In this document: positions 1 to 5,399 of the stretch, in pieces
Numbering within the stretch: position 1 is the first letter of the stretch
Layout: each line of letters opens with the position of its first letter
From: DATMQA01 sp035566895
GTDB taxonomy: Bacteria; Verrucomicrobiota; Verrucomicrobiia; Limisphaerales; UBA8199
Direction of reading: 5' to 3'
NCBI GenBank assembly: GCA_035566895.1
Contig: DATMQA010000143.1
Span: 1-6,846 of the forward strand
Length of the DNA stretch: 6,846 nt
The notes under the pieces: generated by a model
Database searches by the model: none
The model's input: the letters and a program-made list of their open reading frames with translations, nothing else
Told to the model about the DNA's origin: nothing
Made by a program: the position numbers and the translations under genes

Positions 1-95
1 AGCCTGCCAGTGAAGCGGCGTCCCTGCCGCCACATTCTCACGGTAAAAGACGCAAGGATGCGTCTGCACTGGCAGGCTGGAAGCCCGCCTCCACA
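1..95. repeat. Composite inverted-repeat element (foldable, cloverleaf-like)
   Basis: Positions 1-12 (AGCCTGCCAGTG) are the exact reverse complement of 67-78 (CACTGGCAGGCT). Inside this 12-bp outer stem are two small hairpins: GCGGC 15-19 with GCCGC 26-30, and GACGCA 49-54 with TGCGTC 59-64 around an AGGA loop. A further short complement, GGCT 75-78 with AGCC 82-85, follows. The element touches the window edge, so its left arm may extend further. It looks like a dispersed intergenic repeat of the kind seen in Verrucomicrobiota genomes; that family link is from memory. The kinase reading frame stays open through it, but the sequence is unlikely to be coding. Confidence 0.7.
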
Positions 96-210
96 AAATC
101 CGGAAATTGATATTTCGCTTGGCATGAGCATGGGACTCGCCCAAGGTTTAAGCGGCATGACCTCGACCTGGCACGTCTTCTGGCCGCGGCTTTGGTTGTC
201 GTGGTGTTTA

Positions 211-1710
211 ATGGCTCGGCGGCCGCGGGCGCTGGTGGATAGCGGCAGTGCAATCCTATTTTTGCTTGCTCTGCTGGTGGCGAATTCTCCGCTCGCCACC
301 CTGGCTGATGATTCCGGCGGCAACAAAGCTGCCCTTGTCGCCGCTGATTCAGACGACAGCCATACGAATGGCCTGGGTTCCTGGATTTGGGCCGCGAAGA
401 CGTTCGACCGGCAGACCTGTCAGCTCTGGAGGTCGTTTGAAGTTCCTCAAACGGCTTCCGTCACGCACGCCCAACTGCGAATGACGGTGGACAACGAATA
501 CACTCTTTTCCTGGACGGGCGTGAGCTGGGCCGTGGAGCGGAATGGCGCGAGCTGTTCGACTACAATGTGACTCCGCTGCTGTCCCCGGGCCGGCACACC
601 CTCGCGGTCAAAGCCTACAATAACTCCTTTCTTGCGGGCATGCTGTTCGGCTTGCGGATCGATCTTTCCGACGGTCGCACGGTTGAAGTGAAGTCGGACC
701 AGGATTGGCGGATTGTTCCCGAAGGGGCAAAACACTGGGAAAGAGCCGCCAAGCCGCGCGACACCTGGCCTCGAGCGACCATCGTAGGCGCCCTGGGGGC
801 GGATCCCTGGTGGAAAACGCCGGCCAATATGAACGCCATGCCGACCCTGCAGCCCCTCCGGTTGTTCTTTTGGCAGACCGGTTGGTTCCAGGTCATGCTG
901 CTTTCCGTTTGCGGGCTGGTCATCCTGTTCAGCTTGTGGCTGATGGCGCAATTGGCGTTCCATAAAAAGGAAAGATTGTTACTGCAACGAGAGCGAGCGC
1001 GCATCGCCCGGGACATTCATGACGACCTGGGTTCGAGGATGACGCAATTGGTCTTGCACGGGGAAGTCGCGCAAAGCGAGTTGCCGTCCGAATCAAATAC
1101 CCGCTGGCAATTGGATCGTATTTGTCAGGAAGCCCGCGAAGCGCTCTCCACCCTCGACGAGATTCTCTGGGCGGTGAACCCGCGCCGCGATACGCTCAAT
1201 GACTTTTCGTCATATGTGTGTTCGTTTGCGGAGGAATTTCTCAAACCCACGTCCATCCAGTGTCGCCTTGATGTGGACCTGGAGGTGTCGGCCATGGTCC
1301 TGGCTCTACCCGTTCGTCGCGCCCTGCTCATGGCCATTAAGGAAACGCTGAACAACGCGGTGAAATATTCCGGCGCCAGCGAGCTGTTGCTTCAGATCAA
1401 GTGTCACGGGAAGAAGCTGGTTTTGGTGGTGCAGGACAATGGCAAAGGTTTCGACCCGGCGACCATAAAGGCGGGGCGCAACGGCCTGGCCAACATGGCC
1501 CAGCGCATGAGTGAACTGGGAGGAACCTGCGTCGTCCGGAACGAGCCGGGAAAGGGATGCCGCATCGAGTTTGAGCTTGTGCTAAAGCCATCCCGCTGGC
1601 GACCGTTTGGCTGGCTATGGAAATCGAATCAGGTTCCGTCGAGTTCGCGCGGCTCGAAGAATCAACCGGCACATGAAGGCTCACAAGACCATGCCCTCGC
1701 CGAACGCTAA
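211..1710 (+). CDS. Membrane sensor histidine kinase, HisKA_3 (NarL/DegS-like) type, with carbohydrate-binding-like sensor domain
   Basis: This is a two-component sensor kinase that should autophosphorylate on a histidine and pass the phosphate to the regulator encoded next. Numbered from the ATG at 211 it has 499 residues. Residues 1-32 form a signal peptide (basic n-region, AILFLLALLVA core, likely cut after ATLA). Residues 57 to about 200 form an extracytoplasmic beta-rich domain with the pattern WIWAAK, VDNEYTLFLDG, FDYNVTPLLSPG, LAVKAYNN. This resembles galactose-binding/rhamnosidase N-terminal folds. A transmembrane helix lies at about 225-249. The dimerisation/phosphoacceptor segment follows (RIARDIHDDLGSRM, His270), then the HATPase domain with N-box ETLNNAVKYS (Asn381/382), G1 DNGKGFDP (about 409) and G2 GLANMAQRM (about 425). 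The frame is open back to an ATG at 10, but the first part is repeat DNA. In-frame ATGs at 124, 130 and 157 are alternatives; 211 is chosen because it gives a normal signal peptide, although no clear ribosome-binding site precedes it. Ligand unknown. Confidence 0.87.
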   Translation: MARRPRALVDSGSAILFLLALLVANSPLATLADDSGGNKAALVAADSDDSHTNGLGSWIWAAKTFDRQTCQLWRSFEVPQTASVTHAQLRMTVDNEYTLFLDGRELGRGAEWRELFDYNVTPLLSPGRHTLAVKAYNNSFLAGMLFGLRIDLSDGRTVEVKSDQDWRIVPEGAKHWERAAKPRDTWPRATIVGALGADPWWKTPANMNAMPTLQPLRLFFWQTGWFQVMLLSVCGLVILFSLWLMAQLAFHKKERLLLQRERARIARDIHDDLGSRMTQLVLHGEVAQSELPSESNTRWQLDRICQEAREALSTLDEILWAVNPRRDTLNDFSSYVCSFAEEFLKPTSIQCRLDVDLEVSAMVLALPVRRALLMAIKETLNNAVKYSGASELLLQIKCHGKKLVLVVQDNGKGFDPATIKAGRNGLANMAQRMSELGGTCVVRNEPGKGCRIEFELVLKPSRWRPFGWLWKSNQVPSSSRGSKNQPAHEGSQDHALAER

Positions 1711-2422
1711 CATTCCGCGGATCCAGCCCATCGCGAGCCGACCCGGCTCTGCGGCGCGCAAGGTGCCGCTCAAGGTCGCGCTTGTGGAAGATCAACCGAA
1801 GGTCCGCGAGAGCTGGACGCTGCTGATCAATTCCCTGCCGGACTTCTCGTGTGTTTGCGCCTGTGCCAGCGGGGAGGAGGCCCTCCGAGTCATTCCCGCG
1901 GAGAAGCCCGATGTGATTCTGATGGACATTTTTCTGACCCGCATGTCCGGTATCGAATGCACCGCACGGCTGAAGGAGCTGCTGCCCGAAACGCAGATCG
2001 TAATTCTGACCGCGATGGATGACCAGGAGCTGGTGTTCATGGCGCTGGAAGCCGGCGCCGATGGCTATTTGTTGAAACGAACCAAACCGTCCGATTTGCG
2101 AATGGCCTTGCTCGATGTGTTGGGTGGCGGAGCTCCGATGACAAGTCAGATTGCGCGACGGGTGATCGAGTCGTTTCGCCGGAAGGCGAAAGACCGGGAC
2201 CAATCCACGCATCTGTCCATGCGGGAAGAGCAGATCTTGCGGTTGTTGTCCCAGGGTTATTCCAACAAGCTAATTGCCGATAAATTGAACCTCAGTATCG
2301 ATACCGTGTGCAGCCATTTGAAGCGTGTCTTCGAGAAGCTGCACGTGAGTTCCCGCACGGAGGCCGTGATTCGCTACATGGCCTCGAAAGCCTCGCCGAA
2401 CCATCCCGACGACTCACCGTAG
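1691..2422 (+). CDS. Two-component response regulator, NarL/FixJ family (REC-LuxR HTH)
   Basis: This is a DNA-binding response regulator and the expected partner of the upstream kinase, whose 3' end it overlaps by 20 bp. Numbered from the ATG at 1691 it has 243 residues. The receiver domain begins at about residue 26 (KVALVEDQPKVRESW, acidic Glu33/Asp34). The phosphoacceptor is Asp79 in VILMDIFLTRMSGIE, with the conserved switch Thr107 (VILTA) and Lys129 (GYLLKR). A LuxR-type helix-turn-helix occupies about 175-232 (LSMREEQILRLLSQGYSNKLIADKLNLS, then DTVCSHLKRVFEKL). The loop after Asp79 has Thr-Arg where many relatives have Pro, a minor difference. The frame is open back to 1607. ATG 1673 is an alternative start. 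ATG 1691 is preferred because GAAGG lies about 11 nt upstream, though that spacing is long. About 25 residues rich in Pro and Ala precede the receiver domain. Target genes are not evident in this window. Confidence 0.9.
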   Translation: MPSPNANIPRIQPIASRPGSAARKVPLKVALVEDQPKVRESWTLLINSLPDFSCVCACASGEEALRVIPAEKPDVILMDIFLTRMSGIECTARLKELLPETQIVILTAMDDQELVFMALEAGADGYLLKRTKPSDLRMALLDVLGGGAPMTSQIARRVIESFRRKAKDRDQSTHLSMREEQILRLLSQGYSNKLIADKLNLSIDTVCSHLKRVFEKLHVSSRTEAVIRYMASKASPNHPDDSP

Positions 2423-2430
2423 TCGCCCCT

Positions 2431-2444
2431 TCTTGCCGGCAAGA
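2431..2444. repeat. 14-bp perfect palindrome after the response regulator
   Basis: TCTTGCCGGCAAGA is a perfect palindrome 8 bp after the regulator stop codon. It could form a short GC-centred hairpin or serve as a dimeric protein site. No T-run follows (GGATTATT comes next), so it is not a convincing intrinsic terminator. Confidence 0.4.
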
Positions 2445-2469
2445 GGATTATTCCGCCCGGAAACCGGCG

Positions 2470-2509
2470 TCCCGAGTATTCCCGACAAATCCCGACCAGT
2501 CCCGAGTTC
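2470..2509. repeat. Four TCCCGA motifs at exact 10-bp spacing
   Basis: TCCCGA occurs at 2470, 2480, 2490 and 2500. Each copy is followed by four variable bases (GTAT, CAAA, CCAG, GTTC), so the array is a 10-bp tandem with a conserved hexamer. It ends 74 bp before the oxidoreductase start. A related TCCCGT lies at 2529. The spacing is close to one helical turn, so it could be a phased protein-binding array or simply a degenerate repeat family member. Confidence 0.55.
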
Positions 2510-2535
2510 GAAATATTTTTTCCGGGGGTCCCGTG

Positions 2536-2569
2536 TGGACTTTGGATCTTGGACTTTGGACCTTGGACT
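2536..2569. repeat. Tandem repeat with 14-bp unit (two 7-bp sub-units), TGGACTTTGGAYCT
   Basis: Two full copies of TGGACTTTGGAYCT (2536-2549 and 2550-2563) and a partial third (TGGACT, 2564-2569) lie just upstream of the oxidoreductase start. The unit is itself two heptamers (TGGACTT, TGGAYCT). Heptamer tandems like this are, from memory, common between genes in Verrucomicrobiota genomes. Confidence 0.75.
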
Positions 2570-2582
2570 GTATTCTCCCGCC

Positions 2583-3983
2583 ATGGCTCCTGCCCGCCAC
2601 ACCTTCGATTACGACCTCGCCATCATCGGTGGCGGCAGCGCCGGCTATGCCGCCGCCCGGACCGCCGGAGCCGATGGCCTCAAGACCGTCGTCATCGAAG
2701 GCGGCGAGGAAGTCGGCGGTCTTTGCATCCTGCGCGGTTGCATGCCGACCAAGGCCCTGCTGTATGCCGCCGAAGTCATGCACCTGGCCAGACACCCGGA
2801 ACCGTGGGGCATCCGCGCCGAGGACGTCACGTTCAACTTCGGCCGCGTCATGGCCCGCAAGGACAACCTTATCAAAGAGTTTGCCGAATTCCGCCAACAG
2901 CAACTCGAGACCGGCAAGTTCAAATTCCTGCGCGCGTTCGCCAGGTTCGCCGACGCCCACTCCGTGGAACTAAGCACCGGCGGAAAACTGACCGCTGCCT
3001 CCTTTCTGATTGCCACCGGCTCGACGCTCGCTCCCAGTCCCCTGCCCCAGCTCGACACCCTGGACTGTCTCAACAGCGATACGGCGATGAAACTGACCCG
3101 ACTACCCAAGTCCATGATTATGCTGGGCGGGGGGGCGGTCGGCGTCGAGTTCGCGCAGTTTTTCGCCCGGTTCGGCGTCCACGTCAGCATGGTCCAAAGA
3201 AGCCCGCACATTTTGCATGAATTCGATGAAGATGCCGCTGGAGTTCTGGAAACTGTTTTTCGGCGCGAAGGCATCACGCTCTATACCGGAACGAAGCTGC
3301 TGGATGCGCACCGCACCACCGCGCAGAAGCAAGTTGTGTTCGAGCGTAACGGGGAAACGGTTCGTCTCCATGCTGAGGAAGTCTTCTACGCCCTGGGCCG
3401 GGTTCCTAACATCAGTTCTCTCGGCCTGGAAAAGGCCGGTGTCCAGGTCGAGTACAGCCGCATCAAGGCCGACCACCACATGCAGACGACGGTCCCGCAC
3501 ATCTACGCCGCTGGCGACTGCACCGGCCTATACGAGATTGTCCATATCGCGATTCAGCAAGCCGAGCTTGCCGCGCACAACATCGCGCACCCGGACCGGA
3601 TGAAGCGGATCGAGTACCGCTTGCTGACCGAAATCATTTTCACCGAGCCCCAGATTGCGGCGGTGGGGATAAGCGAGAAACAGGCGCACCTGCGTAATAT
3701 CCCTTACCTGGTTGCCTCCTATCCGTTTAACGACCATGGCAAATCCCTCATCATGGAGGCGAAAGATGGGTTTGTGAAACTGCTGGCCGAACCCATGACG
3801 GGAGAAATCATCGGCGGCAGCTGTGCCGGCCCGCTTGGGGGCGAGCTCATCCACGAGATCATCGCGGCCATGGCCAAACGGATGACCGTGCACGAACTGG
3901 CCGCCATGCCCCATTACCACCCGACCCTGGCCGAGATTTGGACCTATCCGGCCGAGGAATTGGCCGGGAAGATACGTTTATGA
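2583..3983 (+). CDS. FAD-dependent pyridine nucleotide-disulfide oxidoreductase (dihydrolipoamide dehydrogenase / mercuric reductase-like)
   Basis: This is a cytoplasmic class I flavoprotein disulfide reductase of 466 residues, a normal length for the family. The FAD-binding Rossmann motif is IIGGGSAGYAAA (14-25). The redox-active disulfide is GGLCILRGCMPTKALL with Cys48 and Cys53 (CX4C). The NAD(P) motif is LGGGAVGVEFA (181-191), and the second FAD motif is YAAGDCTG (308-315). The C-terminal dimerisation domain ends with HYHPTLAE, giving the catalytic His446-Glu451 pair expected of this class. At the end of the second strand of the NAD(P) domain it has VQRS (204-207), where NAD-specific lipoamide dehydrogenases usually carry an acidic residue. 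This hints at NADPH use but does not prove it. No lipoyl, 2-oxoacid dehydrogenase or mer genes are visible, so the substrate is unknown. The frame is open back to 2433, but that stretch is repeat DNA; ATG 2583 sits right before the conserved N-terminus. No clear ribosome-binding site is visible. Confidence 0.9.
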   Translation: MAPARHTFDYDLAIIGGGSAGYAAARTAGADGLKTVVIEGGEEVGGLCILRGCMPTKALLYAAEVMHLARHPEPWGIRAEDVTFNFGRVMARKDNLIKEFAEFRQQQLETGKFKFLRAFARFADAHSVELSTGGKLTAASFLIATGSTLAPSPLPQLDTLDCLNSDTAMKLTRLPKSMIMLGGGAVGVEFAQFFARFGVHVSMVQRSPHILHEFDEDAAGVLETVFRREGITLYTGTKLLDAHRTTAQKQVVFERNGETVRLHAEEVFYALGRVPNISSLGLEKAGVQVEYSRIKADHHMQTTVPHIYAAGDCTGLYEIVHIAIQQAELAAHNIAHPDRMKRIEYRLLTEIIFTEPQIAAVGISEKQAHLRNIPYLVASYPFNDHGKSLIMEAKDGFVKLLAEPMTGEIIGGSCAGPLGGELIHEIIAAMAKRMTVHELAAMPHYHPTLAEIWTYPAEELAGKIRL

Positions 3984-4004
3984 AGCGCCGCACGGGACTC
4001 TGGA

Positions 4005-4086
4005 ATGGCCACGAAAGAACGCAAAGAACACAAAAGACCTCTTTCTCTTCCGAGTCTTTGTGCTCTTTGTGTTCTTTGTTGGCCAT
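4005..4086. repeat. Imperfect long inverted repeat (AAAGAAC / GTTCTTT type)
   Basis: ATGGCC at 4005 pairs with GGCCAT ending at 4086. The arms between them (ACGAAAGAACGCAAAGAAC on the left, GTGTTCTTTGTTGGCCAT on the right) are complementary with a few mismatches and one offset, giving a stem of roughly 35 bp around a pyrimidine-rich loop near 4040-4050. It lies just after the oxidoreductase stop and, for the longer protease start, inside the coding frame. It is probably a dispersed repeat, and could fold in RNA and affect translation of the protease or transcript ends. Confidence 0.75.
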
Positions 4087-5035
4087 GTTTTCATTTTGTT
4101 CTCGGCCTTCGGATTTCGGATTTCGGATTTCGGCGCTCGTACTTTCGTTAGCCCTTCTGACCATGTCCGCTCCGGCCCAATCCCCGGACGTCCCCATCTT
4201 CAAGCAGGGCCGCATGGAGTCCCAGGAACAGGCGAAGATCGAAAGCGCATCCAAAAACCTCTTCACCGCCGGCGACGCCCTCAAATTGGCCGAGGTCAAA
4301 GAGCAGTTGAAACGCACCAGTTGCCAGTTGGACCTTCCCGCGCCGAAGACGGCCAGGCTGACTGCCCGGGAAATCTGCGCCTCGGCACGAAACGGCCACT
4401 TGCGCGTGGGCTGGGCCTACTTTTGCAATAAATGCGAAGACTGGCACATCAACCTCGCGGGTGGCTATTCCCTCACCACCAATGGCGCGGTCGCCACTTG
4501 CTATCACGTCGTTCAACCCGTCCACGAAATTCGCGACGGCTGCCTGGTGGCGGCCGATGAAGCGGGAAATGTTTTTCCGGTTAAAGAAATTCTGGCCGCC
4601 AACCGCTACAGCGATGCCTGCATTGTGCAGGTGGAAGGCAGCGGTTTTAAGCCTCTGCCGCTCAATACCAATGCCCAGCCCGGCGACGCTGTCTATTGCT
4701 ACAGCGATCCACTCGACCACCGCGGCTATTTCAGCGACGGCATCGTGAACCGCTTCTACCAATTCCCCGGCCGGCGCCCCTTCTCCGCTCCGCGGTCGGC
4801 CGGTTTTGCGCCCATGCGGCTCAACGTCAGCACCGACTGGGCGCCCGGCTCCAGCGGATCCGCCGTGCTCGATGAATACGCCAACGTCATCGGCCATGTC
4901 TCGACCATCGCGACGGTCAGCGAAGAGGAAGATCTGGATGCGGGGGTCGTGCGTTTCCCCGGCCCGACGATGATCGTCTTCCACGAAGCCGTTGCGGCCC
5001 GGGATGTGTTGTTGTTAATCAAGCCGCCGAAATGA
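4085..5035 (+). CDS. Secreted trypsin-fold serine protease (S1-like)
   Basis: This is a probable exported serine endopeptidase of the chymotrypsin/trypsin fold, 316 residues from the ATG at 4085. Residues 1-31 look like a signal peptide (core ALVLSLALLTM, cut near SAPAQS). A charged, likely helical stretch follows (about 40-80). The catalytic triad can be read directly: His141 in GAVATCYHVV, Asp177 in RYSDACIVQV, and Ser257 in APGSSGSAVLD, which matches the GxSG nucleophile motif. Before the protease core is a YFCNKCEDWH motif (Cys114, Cys117), possibly a metal site or disulfide. There is no PDZ domain, so this is not a full DegP. The frame is open back to 3938. An ATG at 3980 overlaps the upstream stop as ATGA and would give 351 residues and translational coupling, but it puts an odd 65-residue repeat-derived leader ahead of the mature protein. 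ATG 4085 is chosen for its normal signal-peptide length. Substrate unknown. Confidence 0.8.
   Translation: MFSFCSRPSDFGFRISALVLSLALLTMSAPAQSPDVPIFKQGRMESQEQAKIESASKNLFTAGDALKLAEVKEQLKRTSCQLDLPAPKTARLTAREICASARNGHLRVGWAYFCNKCEDWHINLAGGYSLTTNGAVATCYHVVQPVHEIRDGCLVAADEAGNVFPVKEILAANRYSDACIVQVEGSGFKPLPLNTNAQPGDAVYCYSDPLDHRGYFSDGIVNRFYQFPGRRPFSAPRSAGFAPMRLNVSTDWAPGSSGSAVLDEYANVIGHVSTIATVSEEEDLDAGVVRFPGPTMIVFHEAVAARDVLLLIKPPK
4108..4133. repeat. Heptamer tandem tract, 3.7 copies of TTCGGAT
   Basis: TTCGGAT is repeated head to tail from 4108, with three full copies and a partial fourth (TTCGG), all perfect. In the protease frame it encodes SDFGFRIS and lies between the possible ATG starts (3980, 4085) and the hydrophobic core of the signal peptide. 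Seven is not a multiple of three, so gain or loss of one unit would shift the frame. Confidence 0.85.
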
Positions 5036-5054
5036 ACTGAGAACCTCATGCCTT

Positions 5055-5131
5055 TTCGTAATCTTAATCGTAATCTTAATCATAATCCTTCGCGCGGCGA
5101 CCGGCCGAAGGGATTATGATTAAGATTACGA
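5055..5131. repeat. Long inverted repeat with 21-bp perfect stem (TAATCTTAATC type)
   Basis: Positions 5068-5088 are the exact reverse complement of 5111-5131. The stem can continue inward (CTTCG 5088-5092 with CGAAG 5106-5110, with a shared or bulged base), leaving a GC-rich loop at 5093-5105. The left arm also carries a direct duplication of a 12-bp unit, TCGTAATCTTAA at 5056 and 5068. The element lies 20 bp after the protease stop, so it could act as a terminator or mRNA-stabilising hairpin, though no T-run follows. It looks like a dispersed repeat and abuts a truncated gene. Confidence 0.8.
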
Positions 5132-5150
5132 ACCTGACTCGCCGGATCCC

Positions 5151-5399
5151 ATGCCCCTGATACCCAACACGCTTTCCGGTCTCACCCCCCTTGTCGGCCC
5201 GCAAAACGTCCTGACCAACGAGCTGCTCGAACGCAAACTCAAACACATTCGTTCAACGGGCGCGACAATTGTCGCCACGGGAAACCCAGGCTGTCTTCTC
5301 CAATTGACCAACGGAGCCAAACAGCAAAACCTCGACTTGAGAGTCGTCCACCCGGTGACGCTCCTGGCCGAGGCTTACCGGAGTTCTTTGAGCAAATAA
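5151..5399 (+). pseudogene. C-terminal remnant of a GlcF-like (Fe-S)-binding protein (glycolate oxidase iron-sulfur subunit)
   Basis: The 82 codons from ATG 5151 encode LTNELLERKLKHIRSTGATIV, then ATGNPGCLLQLTNGAKQQNLDLRVVHPVTLLAEAYRSS. This closely follows the conserved end of glycolate oxidase Fe-S subunits (GlcF, CCG domain), where the LLERK helix and the TGNPGC motif precede the C-terminus. Full-length proteins have about 400-450 residues with two 4Fe-4S ferredoxin motifs and an upstream CCGSAG motif; none of these is present. The frame is closed by a TAA at 5121-5123, inside the right arm of the adjacent inverted repeat. The first 17 or so residues do not obviously match the family. It is therefore read as a decayed fragment whose 5' part was lost at or near the repeat. 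A functional small protein is possible but less likely. Confidence 0.7.

Noticed and set aside
107..135. Possible sigma-70 promoter (TTGATA, then ATGGGA 17 bp later) upstream of the kinase
   Set aside because: The downstream hexamer does not resemble a -10 box, and promoter consensus is poorly known for this group.
10..210. N-terminal extension of the histidine kinase from an ATG at 10
   Set aside because: Much of this stretch is the inverted-repeat element, and the encoded residues have no domain character. A normal signal peptide begins at the ATG at 211.
349..963. Long minus-strand open frame opposite the kinase
   Set aside because: It is an antisense shadow of the kinase gene: low-complexity, no recognisable motif, and the kinase domains on the plus strand are unambiguous.
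2423..2460. Intrinsic terminator after the response regulator
   Set aside because: The TCTTGCCGGCAAGA palindrome is not followed by a T-run, so only a weak hairpin can be claimed.
2470..2509. CRISPR-like array
   Set aside because: The repeats are 6-bp motifs with 4-bp gaps, far too short for CRISPR repeats and spacers, and no cas genes are present.
2433..2582. N-terminal extension of the oxidoreductase
   Set aside because: It would encode the TCCCGA and TGGACTT repeats. The conserved FAD domain starts right after ATG 2583, and the 466-residue length fits the family.
4148..4984. 278-codon minus-strand open frame opposite the protease
   Set aside because: It is antisense to a gene with an intact catalytic triad, and the composition is typical of a high-GC shadow frame.
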